DNA from: Halocynthiibacter sp. SDUM655004
Lineage (GTDB): Bacteria > Pseudomonadota > Alphaproteobacteria > Rhodobacterales > Rhodobacteraceae
DNA: 64,000 bases
Direction of reading: 5' to 3'
Assembly: GCF_026015885.1 (NCBI RefSeq)
Contig: NZ_JAPDUG010000003.1
Span: forward strand, 62,001-126,000
Shown one piece after another: positions 8,750 to 18,076 of this stretch (position 1 is the first letter of the stretch; each line of letters opens with the position of its first letter). Made by a program: the position numbers and the translations under genes. Under the pieces are notes generated by a model that was not told the DNA's origin, did no database searches, and saw only the letters and a program-made list of their open reading frames with translations.

Positions 8750-10622
8750 TTTTGCTGCTCTTCTCGAGTTTACGCGCGGTGGCCAACAAAAGAGTTAGCG
8801 CTGCAGGTGTCATCCCTTGAATACGGCCAGCCTGTGCAATCGAACTTGGTCGGGCGTTCGCAAGCTTCAGACGCAATTCATTTGAGAGGCCATCAAGCGA
8901 GGCATAATCAAAGTCCTTTGGCAAAGATTGCGCTTCATCCCGTTTAATCGCATCAACATCCTTACGCTGCCGCTCAATATAAATCGAATACGCGGCATCT
9001 CGCGAGACCTGCTCCTGTATTGTCGGATCAATCTGTTGAAGCGATTCATCAAGCCCCGCTACGACATCAAAGGTAACTTCTGGAATTGAAAGTGCTTCGA
9101 ATGCTGTTTTCCGAGGGCCGTCCTTATTGATTTTGACGCCCGCGTCGGCGAGTTGCCGCGAAGTAACGGAAATCGACTTTAGCTGATTTGTGGCGCTCTC
9201 AAGCTGCTCTGATTTCTTTGCGAACGCCGCTTTTCTTTCTTCGCCAACGCATCCGAGCGAAATACCAAGCGGCGTCAGCCTTTGATCAGCATTGTCGGCG
9301 CGCAACGAAAGCCGGAATTCAGCACGCGACGTAAACATACGATAAGGTTCCGAAACGCCGCGCGTGACAAGGTCGTCAATCATCACGCCAATGTATGACT
9401 CCGCCCTGCTGAAAATAACCGGCTCAACCTCTTTCGCCTTGCGCGCAGCATTCAACCCAGCAACCAATCCTTGCGCGGCCGCTTCTTCATAGCCGGTGGT
9501 TCCGTTGATCTGGCCAGCCAAAAACAGGCCTGGAACGTTCTTCAGTTCGAGCGTCGGAGACAACGCAACCGGGTCAATATAGTCATACTCAATCGCATAA
9601 CCCGGCTGAATTATCTTTGTGTTTTCAAGACCATAAATTGAATGAACGTAATCTTCCTGAACATCCGCAGGCAAAGAGGTTGAGATCCCGTTCGGGTAAA
9701 CCGTGTGGTCATCAAGCCCTTCCGGCTCTAGAAATATCTGGTGCGAACTCTTCTCTGCAAACCGAACGACTTTGTCTTCGATTGAAGGGCAGTACCGTGG
9801 CCCTACGCCTTCGATATGGCCGCCGTACATTGCAGATTTTTCTAAGTTCGCGCGGATAATCTCATGTGTCTTTTCATTCGTATGAGTAATCCCGCAGGAG
9901 ATTTGCGGCACGGAAACCGAGTTTGACATAAAGGAGAACAAGACCGGATCCTCGTCTCCGGGTTGCATCTCGAGGTCATCCCAACGAATTGTACGCCCAT
10001 CGAGTCGCGGCGGTGTCCCTGTTTTCAAACGGCTAAGCGGAAGATCGAAGGAATCAATTCGTTCCGCAAGCTTGGTGGAGGGTTTATCACCCATCCTTCC
10101 GCCAGGTCTCCGCTCGTCACCAATGTGAATTACGCCGCGCAAGAATGTTCCTGTTGTTAAAACAACAGCTTTTGAAGAAATTTCAGAGCCATCCGCGAGC
10201 ACAATCCCACAGACACTTCCTTGCTCCATCAGAAAATCAGCGGCTTCGCCCTCGATAACGGTAAGTCCTTCGCAAGCTTCTATCTCTTGGAGCATCGACT
10301 CGCGGTAAATCTTTCTATCAGCTTGTGCGCGCGGTCCTTGAACGGCTGGCCCCTTGCGCCGATTCAGCAAACGAAACTGGATTCCAGCTTTATCCGCAAC
10401 GCGACCCATAACGCCATCGAGCGCATCAATCTCCCGAACCAAGTGGCCTTTTCCCAAACCACCTATTGCAGGGTTGCAAGACATTACACCGATTCCAGAA
10501 CGCTTTAACGTTACAAGAGCAGTTTTCGCGCCAAAGCGGGCGGCTGCATGTGCTGCATCTGCACCCGCATGGCCACCACCAACAACGATTACGTCAAAAT
10601 CCGAATGTTTCACGTGAAACAC
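8739..10622 (-). CDS. mnmG: MnmG (GidA), tRNA uridine-5-carboxymethylaminomethyl synthase FAD subunit
   Basis: MnmG acts with MnmE to install the cmnm5 group on wobble uridine 34 of several tRNAs. The 627-residue protein has the FAD-binding GGGHAG (residues 15-20), the [23 protein letters not shown]-type segment, [15 protein letters not shown] and the [12 protein letters not shown] motif, and a C-terminal helical domain with [10 protein letters not shown]. The start is read as GTG at 10622; the first codons (MFHVKH) are the parS palindrome itself. It lies 3 nt downstream of mnmE and overlaps rsmG. Confidence 0.98.
   Translation of the reverse strand: MFHVKHSDFDVIVVGGGHAGADAAHAAARFGAKTALVTLKRSGIGVMSCNPAIGGLGKGHLVREIDALDGVMGRVADKAGIQFRLLNRRKGPAVQGPRAQADRKIYRESMLQEIEACEGLTVIEGEAADFLMEQGSVCGIVLADGSEISSKAVVLTTGTFLRGVIHIGDERRPGGRMGDKPSTKLAERIDSFDLPLSRLKTGTPPRLDGRTIRWDDLEMQPGDEDPVLFSFMSNSVSVPQISCGITHTNEKTHEIIRANLEKSAMYGGHIEGVGPRYCPSIEDKVVRFAEKSSHQIFLEPEGLDDHTVYPNGISTSLPADVQEDYVHSIYGLENTKIIQPGYAIEYDYIDPVALSPTLELKNVPGLFLAGQINGTTGYEEAAAQGLVAGLNAARKAKEVEPVIFSRAESYIGVMIDDLVTRGVSEPYRMFTSRAEFRLSLRADNADQRLTPLGISLGCVGEERKAAFAKKSEQLESATNQLKSISVTSRQLADAGVKINKDGPRKTAFEALSIPEVTFDVVAGLDESLQQIDPTIQEQVSRDAAYSIYIERQRKDVDAIKRDEAQSLPKDFDYASLDGLSNELRLKLANARPSSIAQAGRIQGMTPAALTLLLATARKLEKSSKSVG
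10606..10621. promoter_or_regulatory. parS site 3 at the mnmG start codon
   Basis: A third perfect TGTTTCACGTGAAACA palindrome. It overlaps the first six codons of mnmG (start codon bases 10620-10622), so ParB binding here could cover the mnmG translation and transcription start region. Confidence 0.93.
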
Positions 10623-10625
10623 TCC

Positions 10626-11906
10626 TTACTTACCCAAGCAAAAACTTGCGAATATTTCATCCAACAGATGCTCAACATCCACACGGCCGACAATTGAATC
10701 CAGAGCTCGAACAACGCTCCGAAGTTCTTCGGCAGCCAGTTCAGCGCGCTCTTCACCACGCAATACCTCAAGTCGGGCTGATTCTAAAGCCTCGATTCCT
10801 TGATCAATAGCCACACGATGACGCTCATGCGTCGCTGTTACAGCACCTTGTGCCCTTTCAGACAGGATGCTTGATATATTGTGGACGAGCATAGAAACAC
10901 CGTCGCCGGTTTTTCCAGACACGCCCGGTTTTCCGCTTATGTCAGACTTGCCGGACACTTGGATATCATCCTCTTCCGGCTTCAATCCGCGAAAACCGCC
11001 TTCGTCAGCAGATAAGAAAACACGAAGGTCGGCATGTTTTGCCCGCTCAATAGCGCGTTCGATTCCGATACCTTCGACATGATCCTCAGTTTCGCGCAAT
11101 CCAGCAGTATCAAGAAACGTGACTGCAAGCCCGTTCAAATCCATTCTGACTTCGATGACATCGCGCGTGGTTCCGGCAAATTCAGATGTAATCGCAGCCT
11201 CTCGCCCCGCAAGAGCGTTTAGCAAGGTCGACTTCCCCGCATTAGGCGGCCCAACAATAGCGACCTCAAACCCTTCGCGAATCCGTTCGGAAATGTAGCT
11301 CCCCTTGGATTCCGCCTTTAGTTCATCGCTTACGCGATCGATAAGTTCCAGAACCTCAGGCGAAACATCGACCGGAACCTCTTCGTCAGCGAAATCAATT
11401 GTAGCTTCAAGAAGAGCCGCCGCTCGGATCAGGTCTGTGCGCCAACGTTCGGCCTTCTCGCCCAGCGCACCAGACAAGACTTTCAATGCCTGCCTACGCT
11501 GCGCCTCTGTCTCGGCGTCAATGAGATCTGCGAGGCCTTCGACCTGCGCAAGATCAAGGCATCCATTTTCAAGAGCACGCCTTGTGAATTCTCCGGGTTC
11601 GGCAAGGCGCAAGCCAGCTATCTTTGAAAGCGCGGCCAAGGTTGCACGTATTGTTGCCACAGAACCATGCAGATGCAGTTCTGTGACTGCCTCACCTGTA
11701 AAGCTCGCGCCCTCTGGAAAACAAAGCACCAAAGCCTCATCCACCAGAACATCATCAACAACAAGCCGCCTTAACGCTGCCTTCCGTAGCGCGGGTCGTT
11801 CTACGCCAAAATGGGAAAGACACGCATGCGCAAGCGGTCCGGAAATCCGAACCACAGCGACGCCGGCCTTGCCGGTCGCAGAAGCGAGAGCGTAAATCGT
11901 ATCCAT
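10626..11906 (-). CDS. mnmE: MnmE (TrmE), tRNA modification GTPase
   Basis: MnmE is the GTPase partner of MnmG in wobble-uridine modification. The 426-residue protein has the N-terminal folate-binding domain (about 1-115), a P-loop GPPNAGKST (219-227), switch II DTAGL (266-270) and the C-terminal FCLGK, where the Cys is catalytic. The G4 motif, normally NKxD, is read as SGKSD (318-322), and G5 as SGKTG (330-334), with a near-repeat SGKPGV between them. At 426 residues it is slightly shorter than the E. coli protein (about 454), and the G domain is compact. It is 3 nt from mnmG and 34 nt from rho. Confidence 0.96.
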   Translation of the reverse strand: MDTIYALASATGKAGVAVVRISGPLAHACLSHFGVERPALRKAALRRLVVDDVLVDEALVLCFPEGASFTGEAVTELHLHGSVATIRATLAALSKIAGLRLAEPGEFTRRALENGCLDLAQVEGLADLIDAETEAQRRQALKVLSGALGEKAERWRTDLIRAAALLEATIDFADEEVPVDVSPEVLELIDRVSDELKAESKGSYISERIREGFEVAIVGPPNAGKSTLLNALAGREAAITSEFAGTTRDVIEVRMDLNGLAVTFLDTAGLRETEDHVEGIGIERAIERAKHADLRVFLSADEGGFRGLKPEEDDIQVSGKSDISGKPGVSGKTGDGVSMLVHNISSILSERAQGAVTATHERHRVAIDQGIEALESARLEVLRGEERAELAAEELRSVVRALDSIVGRVDVEHLLDEIFASFCLGK

Positions 11907-11940
11907 GTTAAACCGTTGTTATTAAACAACAATTACCAAA

Positions 11941-13212
11941 TCAGGTATTCATTGAATCGAAGAAGTCAGAGTTGGTCTTGGTTTGCTTCAGCTTGGAAAT
12001 CAAGAACTCGATCGCATCTGTTGTACCCATCGGATTGAGGATACGGCGCAGGACGAAAGTTTTCTGAAGATCAACTTTATCAACCAGCAGGTCTTCTTTC
12101 CGTGTACCGGATTTTAGAATATCCATCGCAGGGAATACGCGCTTATCGGCAACCTTACGATCAAGAACGATCTCGCTGTTACCTGTACCTTTGAATTCTT
12201 CAAAGATCACTTCGTCCATCCGCGAACCGGTATCAATCAACGCTGTCGCAATAATGGTGAGCGAGCCACCTTCTTCGATATTCCGCGCAGCACCAAAGAA
12301 CCGCTTCGGACGTTGCAGCGCGTTGGCATCCACACCACCAGTCAGAACCTTACCAGAGGATGGTACAACAGTGTTGAAGGCACGACCAAGGCGCGTGATC
12401 GAGTCAAGCAGGATCACAACATCGCGCTTGTGCTCAACAAGGCGCTTGGCCTTTTCGATCACCATTTCAGAAACGGCTACGTGGCGGGTCGCTGGCTCAT
12501 CGAAGGTTGAAGATACAACTTCGCCCTTCACGCTGCGCTGCATGTCTGTAACTTCTTCTGGGCGCTCGTCGATCAACAGAACAATCAGATAGCACTCAGG
12601 GTGGTTCTTTTCGATGCTGGAGGCGATATTCTGCAGCAGAACGGTTTTACCTGTCCGTGGCGGCGCGACGATCAACGAACGCTGCCCTTTCCCGATTGGC
12701 GCTACAAGGTCGATGATGCGCGCAGAACGATCCTTGGTTGTTGGATCATCAGTTTCCATCTTGAGCCGCTCGTCTGGATACAGCGGTGTCAAGTTATCGA
12801 AGTTAATCTTATGCTTAGCACGCTCAGGCTCTTCGAAGTTGATCGCTGTGACCTTTGTCATCGCGAAATAACGTTCGTTATCGCCAGGTGCCTTAATCAA
12901 CCCGTCAACGGTATCGCCGGTGCGCATAGAGAAAGACCGGATCATTTCAGGAGAGACATAAATATCATCCGGACCGGGAAGATAGTTCGCTTCCGGGCTC
13001 CGAAGGAAGCCAAAACCATCCTGAAGCACTTCAAGAACACCGTCTCCAGATACTTCCCAACCTTCGTCTGCACGTTCCCGCAGAATGTGGAACATGATCT
13101 CGCCCTTGCGCATTGTTGAGGCGTTTTCAATCTCGAGATCTTCGGCCATCGACAAAAGGTCTTTTGGCTTTAGCTGTTTCAGCTCGGCAAGAGTGAGGGA
13201 TTGATTTGTCAT
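11941..13212 (-). CDS. rho: Transcription termination factor Rho
   Basis: Rho is the hexameric RNA helicase that ends transcription at rut sites. The 423-residue protein begins [20 protein letters not shown], has the cold-shock RNA-binding domain ([12 protein letters not shown], about 50-115), Walker [13 protein letters not shown] (about 180-191), Walker [17 protein letters not shown] and the Q/R-loop segments, ending in the conserved [19 protein letters not shown] chose ATG 13212, with AGGA 10-13 nt upstream; the reading frame runs 23 codons further upstream but without family sequence. It is co-directional with mnmE. Confidence 0.98.
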   Translation of the reverse strand: MTNQSLTLAELKQLKPKDLLSMAEDLEIENASTMRKGEIMFHILRERADEGWEVSGDGVLEVLQDGFGFLRSPEANYLPGPDDIYVSPEMIRSFSMRTGDTVDGLIKAPGDNERYFAMTKVTAINFEEPERAKHKINFDNLTPLYPDERLKMETDDPTTKDRSARIIDLVAPIGKGQRSLIVAPPRTGKTVLLQNIASSIEKNHPECYLIVLLIDERPEEVTDMQRSVKGEVVSSTFDEPATRHVAVSEMVIEKAKRLVEHKRDVVILLDSITRLGRAFNTVVPSSGKVLTGGVDANALQRPKRFFGAARNIEEGGSLTIIATALIDTGSRMDEVIFEEFKGTGNSEIVLDRKVADKRVFPAMDILKSGTRKEDLLVDKVDLQKTFVLRRILNPMGTTDAIEFLISKLKQTKTNSDFFDSMNT

Positions 13213-13336
13213 GGAGATACGTCCTGATCCGGCCTGAACAGGCGCGCGGATGATTTTTGAATACAAATAGAAAGCAAGCAACCGGACGGCTGCCTACTCG
13301 CTACATAGGAGGCAAATGAGTTTGAGTCAATCCAAC

Positions 13337-13789
13337 TTAGAATGGGCGCGCAATTATAGAAACAACGATAATCACCAAAAGCACGGTCGGGACTTCGTTC
13401 AGCATCCGATAATAGCGACCCGACTTCTCGTTCTCACCCCGTTCAAAGGCCTTCCGATACCGAGACAACATCCCATGCACTCCGGACAGGGCCAGAACGC
13501 TTGCAAACTTCGTATAAGGCCACACAGCGCTCCAATCGATAACTCCAGGCGTGAGCACAAGGAGAATACCAAACAGCCACGCCGCATTCATTGCAGGATT
13601 GATGATCACCTTAATCAATCGCCGTTCCATGAGTTGAAAGAGTTTGTCAGTCTCACTGCCCTTCTCAACGCTTTCGACGTGATAAACAAATAAGCGGGGC
13701 AAATAGAACATCCCCGCCATCCACGCGAAAACAGAAATCACATGTAGGCATTTAATCCAAAGATAGAATGGCAAGAGAAATTCAAACAT
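13337..13789 (-). CDS. hemJ: HemJ, protoporphyrinogen IX oxidase
   Basis: HemJ is the membrane protoporphyrinogen oxidase of bacteria lacking HemG/HemY-type enzymes. The 150-residue protein has four hydrophobic helices, an N-terminal WIKCLHVISVFAWMAGMFYLPRLFVYH segment with the conserved His16, and the conserved RYRKAFERG / YYRMLNEVPT region. I chose ATG 13789 because GAGGAG lies 5 nt upstream; a GTG sits one codon earlier. It is the gene immediately left of the predicted oriC and is transcribed away from it. In many alphaproteobacteria hemE lies beside the origin; it is not seen here. Confidence 0.93.
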   Translation of the reverse strand: MFEFLLPFYLWIKCLHVISVFAWMAGMFYLPRLFVYHVESVEKGSETDKLFQLMERRLIKVIINPAMNAAWLFGILLVLTPGVIDWSAVWPYTKFASVLALSGVHGMLSRYRKAFERGENEKSGRYYRMLNEVPTVLLVIIVVSIIARPF

Positions 13790-13792
13790 CAC

Positions 13793-14194
13793 TGCTCCTC
13801 ATAGTTTGGCCAATCTATAATAATAAATAGAAAGAAGATAAAAGGATGATGATTATGTAGTGGGATGAAATTCTGTGGATTATTGAATCTTCCCGCGTTT
13901 TATACATGAAGGGAATTTTCAAAGAGAGATCAAAATGATTCTGTGGAGTATCTGATTTAATCTATGAATAATAATAATTTAGATCAAAATGACTTGTGGA
14001 CTGACTCTGTAGAGAAATCTGGTAACCAGCGTGGTTTAAGGTTATCCACGGAAAATAATTATCCTAACCCACAGTGCATATAATCCCTGAACAGACGCAT
14101 AAATGGCAGGGTTTCCCCAGCCGCTCGATCAGGGACCTGTTACCCACAATTTCATCCGCGGAGTTTCCGTGTAATAATCCACAGGTTCATACAC
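13793..14194. other. Predicted chromosomal replication origin (oriC)
   Basis: A 402-bp AT-rich non-coding gap between divergent hemJ and maf. It holds seven DnaA-box-like 9-mers close to TTATCCACA: TGTGGATTA (13874), TGTGGAGTA (13942), TGTGGACTG (13995), TTATCCACG (14042), TAACCCACA (14065), TTACCCACA (14140) and TAATCCACA (14175). The first three point one way and the last four the other. AT-rich tracts (13816-13846, 13956-13983) could be the unwinding element. Three GANTC sites (13885, 13937, 14003), possible CcrM targets, lie among the boxes. The nearby parAB genes, three parS sites and genes diverging on both sides all agree. Confidence 0.85.
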
Positions 14195-14794
14195 ATGCCC
14201 TCTGACATCATTCTTGCTTCCGGCTCTTCAATTCGCTGCGACATGCTTCAAAACGCGGAAGTACCGTTCTCCGTTGATGCACCGAATATTGATGAGAGCA
14301 CGATAAAAGAGGCCTTGTCAGCACGAAAGGAAGGTGCAGAGGCTATTGCGCTCGCTTTAGCTACGGAGAAGGCCCTAGCGATAAGTCGGAAGCAAACATC
14401 GGCATGCGTGATCGGCTGTGACCAGACGCTCGAATTTGAAGGCGCGTTATTAAGTAAAGCGACATCGAAAGAGCAGCAGCTTGCGCAACTCGTACGTCTT
14501 CAGGGCAAGCCGCATTTTCTGCACTCGGCTGTTGTTGTCTGTGAAGATGGTAAGCCCGTTTGGCATCACGTGAGTTCGGTACGTCTAGAGATGCGAACCT
14601 GTTCTCACTCCTATTTGCGCGACTATGTCGAAAGGAATTGGCAACAAATTCGCCACTGTGTCGGAGGCTATCAACTCGAAAAAGAGGGTGTGCGCTTGTT
14701 TAGCCGCATCGAAGGAGACTATTTTACGGTTCTGGGGCTCCCTTTGTTAGAGCTTCTGTCCTATCTGGCATCGCAAGGAAAACTGTCAACATGA
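14195..14794 (+). CDS. maf: Maf-family nucleoside triphosphate pyrophosphatase
   Basis: Maf proteins hydrolyse non-canonical or pyrimidine nucleoside triphosphates and were first linked to septation. The 199-residue protein has the N-terminal LASGSSIRCDML (S-x-S-x-x-R phosphate loop, residues 7-18), VIGCDQTLEFEG and a C-terminal CVGGYQLEKEGVRLF...GLPLLEL stretch. The last resembles the YceF-like subgroup, but the exact substrate cannot be set from sequence. It is the first gene right of oriC, transcribed away from it, and overlaps aroE by 4 nt. Confidence 0.9.
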   Translation: MPSDIILASGSSIRCDMLQNAEVPFSVDAPNIDESTIKEALSARKEGAEAIALALATEKALAISRKQTSACVIGCDQTLEFEGALLSKATSKEQQLAQLVRLQGKPHFLHSAVVVCEDGKPVWHHVSSVRLEMRTCSHSYLRDYVERNWQQIRHCVGGYQLEKEGVRLFSRIEGDYFTVLGLPLLELLSYLASQGKLST

Positions 14795-15627
14795 GCGAAG
14801 AACGTATCCCACTGGCCGGCGTAATTGGATCTCCGATTGCACATAGCCGATCTCCCGCCGTTCATGGACATTGGCTAAAGAAGTACGGAATTCAGGGCTA
14901 TTATGTACCGATGCACATCGAACGCCCTGATCTGCGCGAAGCTATTCGGAATTTGCCAAAGCTCGGGTTCATTGGCGTAAACGTGACGATTCCTCATAAG
15001 GAAGAAGTTTTGGAGATGGCCGACCTGGTTACGGATCGTGCGGCGTTGATCGGCGCGGCCAATACTTTGATTTTCCGTGGGGACGGGAAAATTCACGCAG
15101 ATAATACAGATGGGTATGGTTTCATCGAAAACATTCGCCAAGGAGCGCCAGATTGGGAGCCGGACATCGGGCCAGCGGTTGTATTTGGTGCGGGCGGCGC
15201 GGCGCGGGCCGTAATCGCGAGCCTGCTTGAAGTTGGTGTTCCTGAAATTCTCCTGACCAACCGAACAAAAAACCGAGCGGAGGCGCTCAAAGGGGATTTC
15301 GGTAAGAAGGTCACCGTGGTTGATTGGGTGCAAGCTGGTAACATTCTTGAAGATGCCAAAACAGTGGTGAATACCACCTCGCTCGGGATGGATGGTGCAG
15401 CGGAGTTCAGGGTACCGCTTGACGGCCTTCGCAAAGGTACGCTGGTCACAGACCTTGTCTATACGCCGCTTAACACGCAACTGCTTTTGGAAGCTGAAGA
15501 GCGCGGATGCCAAACCGTGGATGGTCTTGGCATGCTTCTTCATCAAGCGGCGCCAGCATTTGAGCGCTGGTTTGGCGTGCGTCCTGAAGTTGACGAAGAA
15601 TTGCGCAACGTGGCGCTTTCAGCATGA
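14791..15627 (+). CDS. aroE: Shikimate dehydrogenase AroE
   Basis: AroE reduces 3-dehydroshikimate with NADPH in aromatic amino-acid synthesis. The 278-residue protein shows the shikimate-binding SPIAHSRSPAVH (14-25), NVTIPHK with catalytic Lys70, NTDGYGF with the paired Asp, the Rossmann GAGGAARAV and the C-terminal GLGMLLHQAAPAFERWFG segment. It starts inside the maf stop (ATGA) and its own stop overlaps coaE by 4 nt, so maf-aroE-coaE-dnaQ are translationally coupled. Confidence 0.98.
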   Translation: MSEERIPLAGVIGSPIAHSRSPAVHGHWLKKYGIQGYYVPMHIERPDLREAIRNLPKLGFIGVNVTIPHKEEVLEMADLVTDRAALIGAANTLIFRGDGKIHADNTDGYGFIENIRQGAPDWEPDIGPAVVFGAGGAARAVIASLLEVGVPEILLTNRTKNRAEALKGDFGKKVTVVDWVQAGNILEDAKTVVNTTSLGMDGAAEFRVPLDGLRKGTLVTDLVYTPLNTQLLLEAEERGCQTVDGLGMLLHQAAPAFERWFGVRPEVDEELRNVALSA

Positions 15628-16223
15628 CGACCCCGTTCCTACTTGGCCTTACGGGTTCGATTGGGATGGGAAAATCAACCACAGCAAAAATGTTTGCGGA
15701 ACTCGGATGTGATGTCTGGGACGCTGATGCGGCGGTGCACCGTCTTTATGCGAGAGATGGCGCGGCGGTGGAGGCGGTCGCAAGTCTGCTTCCAGACGCG
15801 GTGTCGGATGGCGAGGTGCAGCGCGACGCCCTCAAATCGCACATTAAAGAAAATCCCGAGGTCCTCTCGAAAATCGAGGATATCGTTCATCCGCTTGTCG
15901 CCGAAGATCGCGCGCGGTTCATCGGGCAATCCAATGCCGAAATTGTTGTGCTCGATATCCCGCTGTTGTTTGAGAACGGGACAGAGTCAGAGTTTGATGC
16001 TGTCGCTGTTGTTTCGGTTGATCCAGACACCCAAAGAAAGCGCGTTATCGCGCGGGGTCAAATGAGCGAAGAGATGTTTGAGAAAATTCGCGCCAAGCAA
16101 ATGCCGAACGCCGAGAAAGAGGCGCGTGCAGATTTCGTTATTCCCACGTATAACCTCCGAGACGCAAAGAAGGCTGTTGAAACAATCGTCATGAAAATCA
16201 GAGCAGGAGAGATTCATGCGTGA
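15624..16223 (+). CDS. coaE: Dephospho-CoA kinase CoaE
   Basis: CoaE phosphorylates the 3'-OH of dephospho-CoA in the last step of coenzyme A synthesis. The 199-residue protein has the P-loop GSIGMGKST (residues 11-19), the DADAAVHRLY segment, the HPLV motif of the CoA domain, VLDIPLLFENG and the LID-region R-x-x-R pattern. It overlaps aroE by 4 nt and dnaQ by 8 nt. Length is normal. Confidence 0.97.
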   Translation: MTTPFLLGLTGSIGMGKSTTAKMFAELGCDVWDADAAVHRLYARDGAAVEAVASLLPDAVSDGEVQRDALKSHIKENPEVLSKIEDIVHPLVAEDRARFIGQSNAEIVVLDIPLLFENGTESEFDAVAVVSVDPDTQRKRVIARGQMSEEMFEKIRAKQMPNAEKEARADFVIPTYNLRDAKKAVETIVMKIRAGEIHA

Positions 16224-16905
16224 ATTGGTGATGGATACGGAAACCACCGGCTTTAAACCCGAAGAAGGTGACCGGTTGGTTGAGATTGGCGCTGTGGAGC
16301 TTTGGAACCACGTGCCGACCGGCAAGACATATCATCAGTACATCAACCCGATGCGGGATATGCCCGAAGATGCCTTTAAGGTTCATGGGCTCTCGGAGGA
16401 GTTTCTTTCGGATAAGCCCGTCTTTAAAGATGTGGCGCAGGATTTCCTTGATTTCATAGGAAATGATCGCCTTGTGATCCACAACGCTGCTTTTGATATG
16501 AAATTCCTGAACGCGGAGCTTGGGTGGCTCAACCGCCCGCCGCTTCCGATGTCACAGGCGTTGGATACGCTCGCAATTGCCCGCAAAAAGTTTCCCGGCT
16601 CTCCTGCGTCGCTTGATGCGCTTTGCCGACGGTTCGGTATCGATAACTCCAACCGCGTATTGCACGGCGCTTTGCTTGACTCCGAAATCTTGGCCGAGGT
16701 GTACCTTGAGCTTATCGGGGGACGTCAGCCGGATTTTGCGCTAAAAGCGGATCAAAACCAAAAGGTTGACGTGTCATCTGGAGAAGAGTGGCGGCCGCAG
16801 CGTCGTCAAAACCCTCTTCCTTCGCGGCTCACCGAGGAAGAGGCCGCCGCCCACGCAAAGTTTATTGCGGAACTGGGCGACGGCGCTATCTGGAACAAAG
16901 CCTGA
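16216..16905 (+). CDS. dnaQ: DNA polymerase III epsilon subunit (3'-5' proofreading exonuclease)
   Basis: DnaQ is the proofreading exonuclease of the replicative polymerase. The 229-residue protein has Exo I MDTETTG with metal ligands Asp7 and Glu9, an Exo II region VIHNAAFDMKFLN and Exo III around HGALLDSEILAEVYLEL. The C-terminal tail (about 185-229) is basic and low in conservation, the usual clamp/alpha-binding part. It ends 1 nt before the convergent secB stop, with no room for a separate terminator. Confidence 0.96.
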   Translation: MRELVMDTETTGFKPEEGDRLVEIGAVELWNHVPTGKTYHQYINPMRDMPEDAFKVHGLSEEFLSDKPVFKDVAQDFLDFIGNDRLVIHNAAFDMKFLNAELGWLNRPPLPMSQALDTLAIARKKFPGSPASLDALCRRFGIDNSNRVLHGALLDSEILAEVYLELIGGRQPDFALKADQNQKVDVSSGEEWRPQRRQNPLPSRLTEEEAAAHAKFIAELGDGAIWNKA

Positions 16906-16906
16906 C

Positions 16907-17422
16907 TTAGGAAGCAGGTGTTGTTTGCGCGGCTGCTTCGGCCTGTGCGCGGCGCTGAAGCTCGGAGCGGTACAGCGCGAGGAAGTCGATTGTTTCGAGG
17001 TTGAGCGGCGGGAAGCCACCATCACGCGTAACATCGCCAACGATCCGGCGCACATATGGGAATAGCATCCGTGGGCACTCGATCAGCAAGAACGGGTGCA
17101 TTTGCTCGTCAGGAACGTTTTGGATGTGGAAGATACCACCATACTCCAGCTCCATGAGGAACATCGGATCTTGGGTGTCTTTGATGTTGCTCACAACTTT
17201 GAGCTTCATGATGACTTCGTACTGGTTTTCAACCGAGCGCTTTTTGGCGTCGAGGTTAACCTGAACCTGTACGTCTGGTTGCGCAGCGTTTGTGATACCC
17301 TTTTGCGCAACGATGTTTTCAAACGAAAGATCGCGTACGAACTGGGCCAGAACTTGCATCACGGGCTGCGACGGCGCTGCGGCGGCTTTTGGCTCGGCTG
17401 CACCGTTTGTTTCTTCTGTCAT
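16907..17422 (-). CDS. secB: SecB, protein-export chaperone
   Basis: SecB is a homotetrameric chaperone that keeps preproteins unfolded and passes them to SecA. The 171-residue protein has the SecB core with VLAQFVRDLSFENI (about 24-37), LDAKKRSVENQYEV, ECPRMLFPYVRRIVGDVTRDGGFPPLNL and a C-terminal FLALYR; the tail is alanine/glutamine rich, as in other alphaproteobacterial SecB. It sits beside fxsA on the same strand, the usual neighbour order for this group. Confidence 0.97.
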   Translation of the reverse strand: MTEETNGAAEPKAAAAPSQPVMQVLAQFVRDLSFENIVAQKGITNAAQPDVQVQVNLDAKKRSVENQYEVIMKLKVVSNIKDTQDPMFLMELEYGGIFHIQNVPDEQMHPFLLIECPRMLFPYVRRIVGDVTRDGGFPPLNLETIDFLALYRSELQRRAQAEAAAQTTPAS

Positions 17423-17484
17423 TCTCTTATTCTCCTAAAAGGCAGTCATTCTTGAGGCGTCTGTATCAGGTTGCGCCATGAGCC

Positions 17485-17970
17485 TCAATCCTTGGTCCAT
17501 CCAGAGGGCTGATCGGGCTTCTTTTGTGAGGGGCTCACCTCTTGATAATCCCCGTCAATCACATCCTCGGACGGGTTAGGGCGCGGGTCGTATGCAGATT
17601 GGGTATGAACCGAATAGCTCTGAACCTTCATCCGCGAGGATACATAGCGGATCACCGCAGCGCGGACCGGCGGCATCAGAAGCGAAATCCCGACGCTATC
17701 GGTAAAGAAGCCGGGCGTCAGAAGCAAAACACCAGCGACAAGGATCATCGCGCCATGGGCCAACGGCTCTGTTGGGTCGCGCATTTCACCGAACGATTGG
17801 CGGAGCGAGTTCATCGCCAACGCGCCCTGAACCCGCATCAGATATGACCCGAGAACAGCCGTCAGGATCACAATGCCGATAGTCGGCCAGGTTCCAATAA
17901 CTTCGCCAACTTGCAGGAAAAGCCAGATTTCTAGGATCGGCACCGCAACAAAAGCGATTAATAGCCACAT
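17485..17970 (-). CDS. fxsA: FxsA family membrane protein
   Basis: FxsA is a small inner-membrane protein named for suppressing phage T7 exclusion by F plasmid when overproduced in E. coli; its normal role is unclear. The 161-residue protein has two N-terminal helices with the conserved PILEIWLFLQVGEVIGTWPTI region, followed by G-A-x-L-x-x-P-G-x-x-T-D (GVLLLTPGFFTDSVG), the FxsA hallmark. The C-terminal 45 residues are polar and variable. It lies 62 nt upstream of secB. Confidence 0.92.
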   Translation of the reverse strand: MWLLIAFVAVPILEIWLFLQVGEVIGTWPTIGIVILTAVLGSYLMRVQGALAMNSLRQSFGEMRDPTEPLAHGAMILVAGVLLLTPGFFTDSVGISLLMPPVRAAVIRYVSSRMKVQSYSVHTQSAYDPRPNPSEDVIDGDYQEVSPSQKKPDQPSGWTKD

Positions 17971-18076
17971 TTTGATGTTATCCTTCGTGTTGCCCGCATT
18001 GTTTCTGGTGCGGTCCTACACTACATAAGACCACAAGACGTGAGTTTCCAATTTTTTCCTTCGATACGAGGTTTCG

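Noticed and set aside
11915-11930. Hairpin GTTGTT-ATTA-AACAAC between rho and mnmE
   Set aside because: Only six mostly A/T pairs and no T-run in the direction of mnmE or rho; too weak to call a terminator.
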